Source: CAVVAL01 sp963740215
Lineage (GTDB): Bacteria; Actinomycetota; Actinomycetes; Mycobacteriales; Cryptosporangiaceae
Assembly: GCA_963740215.1 (NCBI GenBank)
Contig: CAVUDJ010000019.1
Span: forward strand, 1,612,001 to 1,676,000
DNA: 64,000 nt
Reading direction: 5' to 3'
The notes under the pieces were generated by a model. The model worked only from the letters and a program-made list of their open reading frames with translations. It was not told the origin of the DNA and did no database searches. Shown piece by piece: positions 8,219 through 19,001 of the stretch. Each line of letters starts with the position of its first letter. Positions within the stretch are counted from its first letter, which is position 1. A program made the translations under genes and the position numbers.

Positions 8219-9660
8219 TTACCAGTGCTGGGCGTACGGTTCGAGTTCTGCGGCCAGCGACACGCCGACGCGAGCGTGCAGCGCGGTGCCTTCGGGCCGG
8301 TGCTCCTCGGCGATGACCTCGCCCTTGGTGTGCACGCGGGAGACGAGGCTGCCCTGGTCATAAGGCACACATACACGTAATTCGACGGTCGGCCGCGGGA
8401 TCAGCCGCTCGACCTCGGCGCGGAGTTCGTCGATGCCCTCTCCGGTGCGGGCGGAGACGAAGATCGCACCCGGCAGGGCTCTGCGGAGCTGCAGAACGGT
8501 CTCGGCGGAGGCCGCGTCGACCTTGTTCACCACGATCAGCTCGGTGACCTTGGCGGCGTCGATCTCGGCGAGCACCTCGTGGACCGCGTTGACCTGCGCG
8601 ATCGGGTCGGCGTCGGAGCCGTCCACGATGTGCAGGATGAGGTCGGAGTGCGAGATCTCCTCCAGCGTCGAGCGGAACGCCTCGATCAGCTGGTGCGGGA
8701 GATGCCGGACGAACCCCACCGTGTCGGACAGGGTGTAGTCGCGGTTGTCGCTGGTGCGTGCCCGGCGGACGGTCGGGTCGAGGGTGGCGAACAGCGCGTT
8801 CTCGACCAGGACGCCCGCACCGGTGATGCGGTTGAGCAGGCTGGACTTGCCGGCGTTCGTGTAGCCGGCGATCGCGACGCTCGGCACCTCGTTGCGCACC
8901 CGCTCCTGGCGCATCGTCGTCGCGGATCTTCTTCATGTCCTTGAGTTCGCGGCGCAGCTTCGCCATGCGCTCGCGGATGCGGCGGCGGTCGGTCTCGATC
9001 TTCGTCTCACCGGGACCGCGGGTGCCCACGCCGCCGCCGCTGCCGCCGGCACGGCCACCGGCCTGCCGGGACATCGACTCACCCCAGCCGCGCAGCCGCG
9101 GCAGCATGTACTGCATCTGGGCGAGCGCGACCTGAGCCTTGCCCTCCTTGGAGCGGGCGTGCTGGGCGAAGATGTCGAGGATCAGCGCCGTCCGGTCGAT
9201 CACCTTGACCTTGACGACCTTCTCCAGCGCGGTGAGCTGGGCAGGGGTGAGTTCACCGTCGCAGATCACAGTGTCGGCGCCGGTGGCGAGCACGATGTCG
9301 CGCAGCTCGCGTGCCTTGCCGGAGCCGATGTAGGTGGACGGTGTCGGGCCGCTCGCGCCGCTGGACGACGCCTTCGAGCACCTGGGATCCGGCCGTCTCG
9401 GCGAGGGCGGCGAGCTCGGCCATCGAGTTGTCCGCGTCGGCGGCCGAGGAGCCGTTGGTCCAGACGCCGACCAGCACGACCCGTTCGAGCCGGAGCTGCC
9501 GATACTCGACCTCGGTGACGTCGGCGAGTTCGGTGGAGAGGCCTGCGACGCGCCGCAGCGCCTGGCGGTCGGCGAGATCGAACTGCTCGCCGTCCGCGTC
9601 GTGCGCGGTGAGCGGCTGGAAGTCGAGGTCGAACTCGGAGTCCTGGAGAGGTTTCGTCAT
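8219..9660 (-). pseudogene. hflX: GTPase HflX, reading frame broken by two apparent 1-base indels
   Basis: Ribosome-associated GTPase of the Obg-HflX family. Three frames join into one protein: the N-terminal domain (LSTELADVTEVEYRQLRLER), then VICDGELTPAQL ... GRAGGSGGGVGTRGPGETKIETDRR, then the G domain GYTNAGKSSLLNRITGAG with TLDPT and NKVD motifs. The breaks are near 9335 (after RPD, before YIGSGKA) and near 8916 (KIRDD to MRQERV); each is explained by one surplus base. HflX is conserved, so sequencing error is the simplest reading. The start at 9660 is tentative; an upstream ATG at 9720 also exists and neither has a strong ribosome site. Confidence 0.9.
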
Positions 9661-9827
9661 CGTGTCGTCAATGGTGGCACGGTGGCTCGAACCGCGCACG
9701 CGAGTTGTCTGGTAGCTCATCGATAGAGGTCAACACGTAAAGGGCGGCTTAGATTCCGGCTCAGCGGGTCGCCACGGCCCGCCCTCGACCTGACAGGATG
9801 AAGCAACCACAACCCGAGGAGTGCAGC

Positions 9828-11259
<1,432 letters not shown>

Positions 11260-11260
11260 A

Positions 11261-11460
11261 CCCTTCATCCGTTACTCCCGGCTGGCCGGCGAGCTTGCGC
11301 CAGCCCGGCCGGCGTGGCGGACCAGCGCCCGTCCCGGAACCACCGCCCACCCGAACCACCCGCCCACCCGAACCACCCGCCGACCCGAACCACCGCCCGC
11401 CCGAACCGGCCCCACCCCGAACCGAACCACCGCCCGAACCGGCCCCACCCCGAACCGGAC
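11261..11460 (+). repeat. Low-complexity tandem repeat of CCGAACC-type units
   Basis: From about 11335 to 11457 the sequence is built of ACCCGAACCACCCGCCC-like units, some ending CCGAACCGGCCCCACC. The opening CCCTTCAtcCGTTAC..CCGGCTGGC (11261-11290) recurs just after the PPOX-GNAT gene (63691-63725), followed there too by CCGAACC units and a B element. The whole 11261-11523 block is therefore a longer dispersed repeat with an internally variable core. Confidence 0.7.
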
Positions 11461-11523
11461 TTTTCGGGAAGCCGTGCCTACACCGGGCGCCGCTGCCCCA
11501 GTTTGCACCGCAAGTCCGTTTCG
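11453..11523 (+). repeat. Dispersed hairpin element B, copy 1
   Basis: About 70 bases beginning AACCGGACTT and ending with the complementary AAGTCCG. It shares a CGGGAAGC..G..C.T..ACCGGGC interior with copies at 39542, 53411 and 63809. It lies between convergent malic enzyme and the GH114 gene. Confidence 0.75.
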
Positions 11524-11570
11524 CCCGGCGCCCGGCGCCCTGCGCCGGCGGAGGCGCCGGGCGCCGGGCG
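11522..11570. terminator. Very strong bidirectional hairpin
   Basis: An 18-bp perfect GC stem (11522-11539 with 11553-11570) closes a 13-base loop, immediately before the stop codon of the minus-strand GH114 gene and after the plus-strand malic enzyme. It fits a bidirectional terminator between convergent genes. Confidence 0.8.
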
Positions 11571-11574
11571 CCGG

Positions 11575-12528
11575 TCAGCAGGGTTGGCGGGGGGCGTCCA
11601 GGTCGAGGGCCTTGCGCATCGAGCTGAACCGGTTGGCGCGCGCCTCTGAGCAGAAGTCCGACTTGTTCAGCTTGTACTCGACGTGCAGCACCGCCTTGCC
11701 GGCGCGGATGAACGGCAGGTACCGGTCGCACTCGTCGAACTCGGCGCACTCCTCGACGACGGCGAAGTCGAAGTCGCCGACGAGCTGGCCCACCTGGCCG
11801 GGGTCGTTCTTGAGGGCGACCGCCATGCCGCGTTCGTGCGCGAGCCGCGACACGAAGCGGTTGAACGCGAGCTGGTCGGCGGCGGTGACCGGGAAGCCGG
11901 TGTCGGCGGTGTAGTTCTCCATGAGGTCGGGTTCGACGGCGTCGAACCCCTTGGCTCTGCACATGTCGAACCGCTTGGCGAGGATCGGCGCGAGCAGCTC
12001 GATGCGGCGGATGTCGACCGACCGCTCCCCCGGCCAGCCGTTGGGCTGGCCGAGGATCGACTTCGGGAACGAGCCGTAGTCGGGGCGGAAGTCCGCGGCC
12101 GAGCCGACCTCGACGTAGCAGATCACCTTGCGGCCCGGCGGCATGCAGCTTGCGCACGACCTCGGCGCTGTTGTCGAACCCGTCGATGTCGTAGATCGGC
12201 ACGTCCACGCTGAGGTCGACGGGCGTGGTGAGCTGCCACTGCCAAGGCTGGCCGGGCGCCACCTTCCAGCGCGGCCGGGCGGACCGGGACGCGGTACGGG
12301 CGCGGTCTTCGGCGAACGCGACGGCGCCACGGACGGCGTCACGCGAGCCGACGCGTAGGTGATGCCGCGGGCGACGGGCTGGCCACCGTGGTCGTCGCCG
12401 ACGGGTTGGCGTGGCGGCCGACGGTGTCGGCGTCCTCGCCGCGAAGTCCGCGCCAGGCCAGCGTGGCGACCGCGAGCGTGACGCGTGACCGCAACCGCGC
12501 CGGCCACGATCCACGACCGCCGATTCAT
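11575..12528 (-). pseudogene. GH114 endo-alpha-1,4-polygalactosaminidase family, secreted; N-terminal half frameshifted
   Basis: Family GH114 (Ega3-like) enzymes cut alpha-1,4-linked galactosamine polymers. Visible motifs: WKVAPGQPWQWQLTTPVDLSVDVPIYDIDGFDN, then GRKVICYVEVGSAADFRPDYGSFP, GFDAVEPDLMENY, AADQLAFNRFVSRLAHERGMAVALKND and FAVVEECAEFDECDRY, which together are the family signature. The N-terminus is a signal peptide or membrane anchor plus a Ser/Pro/Thr linker, with apparent indels near 12143 and in the linker (about 12300-12480). The start at 12528 overlaps the GH135 stop by four bases (ATGA), so it is translationally coupled in the polysaccharide operon. Confidence 0.85.
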
Positions 12529-13268
12529 GACTCACCCAACCATTCCGTCAGCAACAGGTCGAGATACCGGGGCAGTCCGTCCCAGGGGTTGGCGCCGCCG
12601 CGATCGGTGACGTACACCGTGCCGGCGTTGCACCGGGCGGCGTGGGCCAGTACGGCGTCCAGTTCGCGTTCGGGCGTCGCGTACACGATGTGCCAGAAGT
12701 CGGCGGCGGGCCGGCGCAGCGCCCACGGCGGCGGCACCACCCGGCGGTACGCGTCCGCGGAGCCTTCGAACGTGACGAGCGCGGCGCCCAGTTCGGCGTA
12801 CCCGGCGTCGGGGTAGATGCCGTGGTTGAGCACGACGGGCACGTCCCCGGCGAGTGTGACGACCTCGCGGTACCACCGCACGAAGGCCGGCTCGACCGCA
12901 GCCTGGTCCAGGAAGAACCCCTCGACGCCGTACCACCGGCGGTGGTTCCGCAGGTCGGCGGCGACCGACGCCACCGACCGCTGCCCGTACGCCGTGTCGA
13001 CGTAGCCGAGGACGGGCACCGGCACGGCCGCTGCGACGGCGGCCAGTTCCGGCTCGCGCGCGCGTCCCGGGCCGGAGTCGACGTTGAGCACCACCGCGGA
13101 GAGGACATCGGCCTTCGCGAGCACCGCCCACTCCCGCGCCGCGACGGCAGGGTGGAAGTACGCCGGCACCGCGACCCCCGGCGGAAGCGCCGCGCGCGAT
13201 CCCCCGCCCCCCGAGTTGTGAAGTTTCGAGGGTGTCGCGGGCACCGCGACCGGGGGCGGGGCGGTCAC
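12525..13268 (-). CDS. GH135 (spherulation-specific family 4, Sph3-like) glycoside hydrolase
   Basis: A 247-residue TIM-barrel-type protein of the spherulation-specific family 4. The Aspergillus member Sph3 hydrolyses galactosaminogalactan. Motifs: VPAYFHPAV near residue 35, SAVVLNVDSGPG, VPVLGYVDTAYGQR, YGVEGFFLDQA (acidic residues of the active site), VVLNHGIYPD and TFEGSADAYRR. Start is the GTG at 13268, four-base overlap (GTGA) with the epimerase gene stop; the open frame upstream lies inside that gene. No classical signal peptide is seen, so secretion is uncertain. It adjoins the GH114 gene, as in the fungal cluster. Confidence 0.85.
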   Translation of the reverse strand: MTAPPPVAVPATPSKLHNSGGGGSRAALPPGVAVPAYFHPAVAAREWAVLAKADVLSAVVLNVDSGPGRAREPELAAVAAAVPVPVLGYVDTAYGQRSVASVAADLRNHRRWYGVEGFFLDQAAVEPAFVRWYREVVTLAGDVPVVLNHGIYPDAGYAELGAALVTFEGSADAYRRVVPPPWALRRPAADFWHIVYATPERELDAVLAHAARCNAGTVYVTDRGGANPWDGLPRYLDLLLTEWLGES

Positions 13269-14191
13269 TGCGCCGTCCACTGGTCGTGCAGGGAGGTCTC
13301 CAGGTCGATCCGGGGCGACCAGCCGAGCGCCGCCCGGATCTGGCGGACGTCGGCGCACTGCCACGGCACGTCCGCCGACCGCGCCGACCCCGCGGCGGTC
13401 TCCACAAGACGCCGGTCGGTGCCGGCGACCCGCCGCAACACCGCCACGAGGTCGCGGAGACCGGTGGCCCTGCCGCTGCCGACGTTGAGCACGGGCGGCA
13501 GCGGCGCTGGGGCCAGCGCCGCCGCGACCGCCGCGTCGGCCACGTCCCGGACGTCGACGAAGTCCCGGTGCGCGTCGAGCGACCCGACCTGCACGTCGCC
13601 GGAGCCTCGCCGCAGTTCGGAGACCAGCCGGCCCGGCAGCGAACCAGGCGGGGATCCCGGACCGACCAGGTTGAACAGGCGCAGCACCACGGCGTCGAGC
13701 CCGGAGGCGCCGACCAGCGCGGTGCCGGCGAGCTTGCTCACGCCGTACGCCCCCACAGGATCCGGCCGCGTGGACTCCGTGACCGGCACGCCGACCTCGA
13801 CCCGCCCGTACTCGGCGGCCGACCCGAGGTGCACCAACCGCGCAGCGGGGGCTGCGTCTCGAACCGCCGTGACCAGGGTGGACACCGCGACGACATTGCC
13901 CGCCACCAGGTCCGCCGCCGAACCGCCGACCACGCCGGCACAGTTCACCACGAGGTGCGGCGCCGCCCGGCGGATCAGAGAGGTCACCGCGGGCACGCCG
14001 TCCCGGGCCAGATCGACGGCGAGATCCTCGAGAACCGCGGTCCCTCCCGGAGCCGAAGAACCGCGCGGACCGGCGCCCCCGACCGCCGGCCGCGCGGAGA
14101 CCAGCAGGTCGACGCCGGGCGCGGCGGCGAGCCGTTCGCGCACCTCGGCGCCGATGAAACCTGTCGAACCGAACAGTAGGCAGCGGACCAC
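13265..14191 (-). CDS. NAD(P)-dependent epimerase/dehydratase (extended SDR)
   Basis: 308 residues. N-terminal Rossmann motif LLFGSTGFIGAEV, active-site region HLGSAAEYG ... YGVSKLAG (YxxxK), then RLFNLVGPGSPPGSLPGRLV and FVDVRDVADA. These mark a nucleotide-sugar epimerase/dehydratase. The GTG start at 14191 overlaps the nucleotidyltransferase stop (TAGTG) and the stop overlaps the GH135 start. It probably supplies or modifies an activated sugar for the polymer, a place filled by Uge3 in the fungal cluster. The exact substrate cannot be read from sequence. Confidence 0.85.
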   Translation of the reverse strand: MVRCLLFGSTGFIGAEVRERLAAAPGVDLLVSARPAVGGAGPRGSSAPGGTAVLEDLAVDLARDGVPAVTSLIRRAAPHLVVNCAGVVGGSAADLVAGNVVAVSTLVTAVRDAAPAARLVHLGSAAEYGRVEVGVPVTESTRPDPVGAYGVSKLAGTALVGASGLDAVVLRLFNLVGPGSPPGSLPGRLVSELRRGSGDVQVGSLDAHRDFVDVRDVADAAVAAALAPAPLPPVLNVGSGRATGLRDLVAVLRRVAGTDRRLVETAAGSARSADVPWQCADVRQIRAALGWSPRIDLETSLHDQWTAQ

Positions 14192-14905
14192 TACGCGCCC
14201 TTCAGCAGCACGGGGCGCAGCACGTCGAACTCGGCGTTGGCGCGGTCGTAGTCGTCGGGGCGTCCGATGTCGAGCCAGTGCCCGTCGAACTGGTACTCGA
14301 GCGGCTGGACGGGGCGCTCGAGCAGGTCGAGCACGAGGTCGTCGAAGCCGAGCGGGAGCCCGGCCGTGTACCGGTCGAGGGTGCTGCGGGCCACGCCGTA
14401 GACGCCCATGCTGACGCGGTAGTCGATGGTCGGCTTCTCGGTGAACTCGACGATCCGGCCGCGCGCTGGCGCGGAGGACGCCGAAGTCGATCTTCACCTC
14501 GCGCTGGTACGTGGCGACGGTGAGCGGGGCGGCGGTCGCCTCGTGCCGGAGCAGGAGGTCGGCCATGTCCAGGTCGGTGAGGACGTCGCCGTTCATCACG
14601 AGGAAGTTCTCGGGCAGCCGCTCCTTGAACATGAGCAGCGGACCGATCGTGCCGAGCGGGGACTCCTCCATCGCGTAGTCGACCTTCATCCCCCACTGTT
14701 CGCCGTCGCCGACGTAGGCGCGGATCAGCTGGCCGAGGTGGCCGATGGCGAGCGTGGCCGTGCGGAAGCCCTGCTGCGCCAGCTGGCGCATGATGATCTC
14801 AAGGATGGAGTACTGGTCGCCGATGGGAACGAGGGGTTTTGGCAGGCTGGTCGTGTAAGGACGCAGCCGGACACCCTTGCCGCCTGCGAGGATCACCGCG
14901 TGCAT
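14191..14905 (-). pseudogene. Sugar-1-phosphate nucleotidyltransferase, one apparent frameshift
   Basis: NTP-transferase fold: MHAVILAGGKGVRLRPYTT (nucleotide-binding loop), SLPKPLVPIGDQYSILEIIM, FLVMNGDVLTDLDMADLL, then after a frame change near 14465 MGVYGVARSTLDRYTAG and YQFDGHWLDIGRPDDYDRAN. It makes an NDP-sugar from a sugar-1-phosphate. Start at 14905 has an AGGAGAGG site. It is about 237 residues once joined. As given, the shifted frame runs into the epimerase and would look like a false fusion. Confidence 0.88.
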
Positions 14906-14924
14906 GTCACACCTCTCCTGTCGC

Positions 14925-15920
14925 TTAGACGTTGTAGAGGTCGGTCTTGTACCGGGCCAGGTTGGCCGGGTCGCAGAACCAGTCGATGGTGAGTTTCAGA
15001 CCGGCGGCCAGGTCGTACTGCGGCCGCCACTCGGTGTGCCGCTGGAGCTTGGTGCTGTCGCAGACGAGGCGCATGACCTCGGACTTCTCCGGGCGCACGC
15101 GTGCGGGGTCGGCAGTGATCGCCACCTCGCGGCCCATGAGCCGGGCGATCTCGGCGGCGAGGTCGCCGATCGAGATCTCGGCGCCGGTACCCGCGTTGAA
15201 CAGCTCGCCGACGACGCCGTCAGCGGGCGCCTCGCCGAGGGTGGCGAACGCCGACGCGGTGTCGCGCACGAACGTGAAGTCGCGGGTCGGGTCGAGCATG
15301 CCGAGCTGGATGGTCTCGGCGCCGGCCGCGATCTGGCTGACCACGGTGGGGATGACCGCCCGGGCGGACTGCCGCGGCCCGAACGTGTTGAACGGGCGCA
15401 GCGTCACCGCCGGCACCCCGAACGACGCGTGGTAGCTCTCGACGAGCTTGTCCGCGCCGAGCTTCGAGGCGGCGTACGGCGACTGGGTCTGGAGCGGGTG
15501 GTCCTCGCGGATCGGCACCGTGCGGGCGGTGCCGTAGGTCTCGCTGGTGGACGTGTGCACCAGCCGGGGCGTGCCCGACGCGCGGACCGCCTCCAGGACG
15601 TGGAGCGTGCCGAGCACGTTCGTCTCCACATAGGACCGTGGAGCCGAGTACGAGTACGGGATCGCGATCAGCGCCGCCAGGTGATACACGACCTCCGCGT
15701 CGCGCACCAGTTCCAGGACGCATGCCGGGTCACGGACGTCGCCGGGCACGACGTCGACCTGATCCAGCACGTCGGCGTCGAGGCTGTCCAGCCAGCCCCA
15801 GGTGCCGAACGAGTTGTACTGGGCCAGCGCGCGCACGCGGTGGCCGCGCTCGACCAGGTGCTCCACCAGGTGCGAGCCGATGAATCCGTCGGCTCCGGTG
15901 ACCGCTACCAGTTTGTCCAT
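14925..15920 (-). CDS. NAD-dependent nucleotide-sugar 4,6-dehydratase (LegB-like SDR)
   Basis: 331 residues. VTGADGFIGSHLVEHLVERG, LAQYNSFGTWGWLDSL, HLAALIAIPYSYSAPRSYV, HTSTSETYGTA, SPYAASKLGADKL (YxxxK) and RPFNTFGPRQSARAVIPT strongly resemble the LegB type of UDP- or GDP-HexNAc 4,6-dehydratase. Start at 15920 has an AAGGAG site. It sits between the exporter-like gene and the nucleotidyltransferase in the same operon, so it probably prepares an amino- or deoxysugar precursor. Family call firm, substrate unknown. Confidence 0.85.
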   Translation of the reverse strand: MDKLVAVTGADGFIGSHLVEHLVERGHRVRALAQYNSFGTWGWLDSLDADVLDQVDVVPGDVRDPACVLELVRDAEVVYHLAALIAIPYSYSAPRSYVETNVLGTLHVLEAVRASGTPRLVHTSTSETYGTARTVPIREDHPLQTQSPYAASKLGADKLVESYHASFGVPAVTLRPFNTFGPRQSARAVIPTVVSQIAAGAETIQLGMLDPTRDFTFVRDTASAFATLGEAPADGVVGELFNAGTGAEISIGDLAAEIARLMGREVAITADPARVRPEKSEVMRLVCDSTKLQRHTEWRPQYDLAAGLKLTIDWFCDPANLARYKTDLYNV

Positions 15921-15958
15921 CCGTTTCTCCTTCTCGTGTTGACGGGCGTCAGGTCGGG

Positions 15959-17407
15959 TCAGCGGTGCCGCGTCGCGCGGCCGAGGGCCACGAGCGCGTA
16001 GAGCAGGAGGCCGGCGGCGAGCACGCCGCAGGCGGTGAGCTGCACGATCTGGATGTCGGGCTGGATCCGGACCGCCCACACCGCGGCCTCGCCGCCGAGC
16101 GCCGCCGTGCAGGCCAGGAGCACAGCGCCGAGCACTCCACAGGATCGCAGCGCCAGCGCGGTGAACAGCGCGCTGCCGAGCGCAACCGATGTCCAGAACA
16201 GGATCGGCGTCAGCGTGAACGCGCCGGTGTGCTGCCCGACCCAGGCGAGCACGTCGGCGAGGACTGCCAGCACCACGAGGTACCCGCCGACCGTTCCGGC
16301 CAGCGCCCAGCGCGCCCGCCACCGGAAGCGGGCGAGGCTCGTCGTGGCCACGAGCAGGTCGTGCATGCGACTGCGGTAGCGGTGTAGGAGCCACTCCGCC
16401 GCACCCATGCTGAGCGACAGCGGCAGGGTGACGACGGCGCCGGCGAGGATCGGGCCGCGTGCGCCGGCGGGGCCCAGCAGCGCCGCGATCGTGGTGAACG
16501 TGAGCAGTCCGCCGGCGAGCAGCCCCCACGCCGCGTGCGGAGCGGCGGACCGCAGGTCGGCGCCGCTGACGGTGGGTCGCGCGGCGCGCCGGGTGAGCCA
16601 GAGCGCCAGGCCGGACGTGCCGAGGATGGTGACGCCGCCGGTTATCCAGAGCACCGCCACGGGTCCGCCCACCGCCAGGTGCGCGACGCTGCCCACCACG
16701 CCAGGCGCGAGGGCCAGGAGCAGGCGCCGCTCGGCGCCGCTGACCAGCACGACCGTGGCCGCGAGGAGGTAGGCCGACTGCGCGACGGCGAACACGGTGC
16801 CTGTCGTCCCGGCGGAGAACGCGAACCCGGCGGCGACGGTGATCGGCACCAGCACCGCGAGTCCCGCGATGAACCCGGTGCGGAGCAGCCAGGCGGAGCC
16901 CGCCCGGTCTCCGCGGCCGAGCCGCACGTATCCCAGGTACGAGAGCGCCTCGCTCACCGACCAGGACAGCAGCAGCGACAGCACTGTGGCCGCGACCGCG
17001 CCGGCCGCCGACAGGCTGCCCGACGCCGCGACGTAGCAGAGTCCCGGCATCCCGAACAGGACACCGCGTAGCAGGTGATGCAGTGGCCGGCTGCTCCACG
17101 GGTTGGGCGCGGGCGCGGTAGCGGCCACATGACGCGGTACCCGCTTGTACAGCTCGTCGGCGAGCGAGAACACGTCCGGGTGTCCGTAGCTGGCGGACGC
17201 CACCGCGTCGGTGATGCCCTCGGCCTCCAGGCCGGCGGCGATCTCCCACGGGTCGACGGCGGCGGAACACAGCGCGTCGGTGCGTTGTGCCAGCGCGTCG
17301 ACGTCGTCGAGCGTGCCGGGGTCCTCCGGCAACGCCGGCGCAGCGGGCAGCACCGGGAACGGGATGGGCGTCAACGCCTCCAGCGTGCCGCCGAGCCGCT
17401 CGCTCAC
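15959..17407 (-). CDS. 12-TM membrane protein, putative polysaccharide exporter (PelG position)
   Basis: 482 residues. The first 115 or so are soluble, containing DPWEIAAGLEAEGITDAVASASYGHPDVFSLADELYKRVP. Twelve hydrophobic segments follow (e.g. AATVLSLLLSWSVSEALSYL, LLAGGLLTFTTIAALLG, VGGYLVVLAVLADVLAWV). Twelve helices fits MATE/PST-type flippases such as PelG. Sequence-level identity to PelG is not obvious to me, so the export role rests on topology and on being next to pelF. GTG start at 17407; no competing start has a better ribosome site. Element A copy 1 separates it from pelF. Confidence 0.7.
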   Translation of the reverse strand: MSERLGGTLEALTPIPFPVLPAAPALPEDPGTLDDVDALAQRTDALCSAAVDPWEIAAGLEAEGITDAVASASYGHPDVFSLADELYKRVPRHVAATAPAPNPWSSRPLHHLLRGVLFGMPGLCYVAASGSLSAAGAVAATVLSLLLSWSVSEALSYLGYVRLGRGDRAGSAWLLRTGFIAGLAVLVPITVAAGFAFSAGTTGTVFAVAQSAYLLAATVVLVSGAERRLLLALAPGVVGSVAHLAVGGPVAVLWITGGVTILGTSGLALWLTRRAARPTVSGADLRSAAPHAAWGLLAGGLLTFTTIAALLGPAGARGPILAGAVVTLPLSLSMGAAEWLLHRYRSRMHDLLVATTSLARFRWRARWALAGTVGGYLVVLAVLADVLAWVGQHTGAFTLTPILFWTSVALGSALFTALALRSCGVLGAVLLACTAALGGEAAVWAVRIQPDIQIVQLTACGVLAAGLLLYALVALGRATRHR

Positions 17408-17447
17408 GCCGCCACCCCCGCGCCGCGCCGTGCGGCCGCGATCCCAC

Positions 17448-17509
17448 GCCGAGTGTCGGATTCTTGGGGGTTAACGCCGCCGCGGATGCCCAAGAATCCG
17501 GAACTCGGC
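17448..17509. repeat. Dispersed hairpin element A, copy 1 (between pelF and the exporter gene)
   Basis: Arms GCCGAGTGTCGGATTCTTGGG and its near-complement (19 of 21 positions pair) flank a 20-base loop. It shares the CGGATTCTTG core with copies at 26239 and 61017. Located inside an operon, it could act as an attenuator or processing site rather than a full stop. Confidence 0.75.
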
Positions 17510-17549
17510 GGCCAGGGTAGGGCGTGCGGGCGTCCGGGCGGAGGAGCGG

Positions 17550-18969
17550 TCATGCGGCTTGCTCCGCCACGAGGTCGGCGTAGATGCCGCGGAAGCTGTC
17601 GACGGCCTGCTCGACGGTGAAGAACTCCAGCGCCCGGTCGCGGGACGCGGCACCGAGCGAGTGCCGGCGGTCGTCGTCCGCGAGGAGCTCCAGGCAGGCG
17701 CGGGCCATGGCGTCGGCGTCGCGCGGCGCGACCACGAGCCCGGTGTCGCCGACCGCCTCGGTGACGCCGCCGACGTCCGTGGAGACGGTGGCGCGGCCCG
17801 ACGTCATCGCCTCGATCAACGTGTACGGGAAGCCCTCGGAGATGCTGGACAGCACGACGACATGGCCGGCGGCGTAGGCGTCGCGGATCTCGTCGACCCG
17901 GCCCTCGAACACCGCCGCGCCGGTCATGCCCAACTCGGCGATCAGCGCCTCGCACCGCTCGCGGTAACCCTCGTTGCCCTTGGGCGTGCCGCCGAACATC
18001 CGCAGGCGCGCGTCCGGCAACTCGGCGCGGACCAGCGCGAACGCGCGGATCAACGTCTCCACGTCCTTGATCGGGTCGACGCGCCCCGCCCAGCTGAGCG
18101 TCGGCACGTCCGGCTCGGGACCGGCCGGTGGGAAGTGGGACGGGTCGACGCCGTTGTAGACGGTGCGCAGCCGCTCCTCCTCGGCGCCGCCACGCAGCTC
18201 CCACCGCTGGTTGTACCGGTTGCCGGGGGTGACGAGGTCGGCGGCGCGGTACCCGGCGCCGCAGAGCCGGCGAAGGAACGCGAGCATCGTGGCCTTGACC
18301 GGCCAGCCGTAGGGCGAGGCGCGGTACTCCAGGTACCGCTCGCGCAGGTAGACGCCGTGTTCGGTGAGCACCAGCGGGGTGCCGTAGCTCCACTTGGCGG
18401 CGAGCCCGACCAGCACCGCCAGCCCGTTCGTGACCGCGTGGGTCACGTCGGCCTCAGGCGCCGGCCGCAGCAGCGGGCGGAGAGCGTGTTCGAGGAGGTC
18501 GACGGTGGTCAGCGCGTCGTGCACGGACGGGACGACGCCGACCGCCTCGAACCGGTCGCGGTGGTCCCACCAGGCGTTGAGCAGCCAGCGCACAGGCTCC
18601 TCACCGCGCAACGCCGTACCGAGCTGCACGTCCTGCGACAGCTCGAACAGCTCCCGCAGCACCTCGCAGAACGTGCCCGTGAGGTCCTCGCCGGGGTCGG
18701 CGACGAGGGTCTCCAGCAACTCGCGGTAGAGCCCGCCGAACCGCCGTCACCGCCCGGGGACCACCCGGCGTCGTGGGTCCCCAGAGCGGGATCGTGGTGA
18801 CGCCGACGTGGTCCGGCAGGTCCCAGGCGATCCGCTCCAGCCCGGTACCGGTGATCGCCGCGACGCCGAACCGGTGCTCGGGCATGCCCCGCACGAGCTG
18901 GTCGCACCAGACACTCACACCGCCGTACGCGTGCGGGTACGTGCCTTCCGTCACGAGCGTGATCTCCAC
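17550..18969 (-). pseudogene. pelF: PelF-type GT4 glycosyltransferase, one apparent frameshift
   Basis: Polymer-forming glycosyltransferase of the Pel pathway. N-terminus MEITLVTEGTYPHAYGGVSVWCDQLVRGMPEH is the PelF signature (DUF3492-like). After a frame change near 18750 the chain continues ETLVADPGEDLTGTF, WSYGTPLVLTEHGVYLRERYLEY, LRTVYNGVDPSHFP, LSWAGRVDPIKDVETLIRAFA, VLSSISEGFPYTLIEAMTSGRATVSTDVGGV: a full GT-B GT4 enzyme with the E-x7-E loop. GTG at 18969 has a GGGGGAGAGG site, 32 bases after the deacetylase gene. About 472 residues when joined. Confidence 0.88.
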
Positions 18970-19001
18970 GTCGGCCTCTCCCCCGTGTTCCTCTGCCGGC
19001 C

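Noticed and set aside
13265..14905. Apparent nucleotidyltransferase-epimerase fusion
   Set aside because: The junction residues are nonsense and the correct C-terminal half of the nucleotidyltransferase is found in another frame just downstream.
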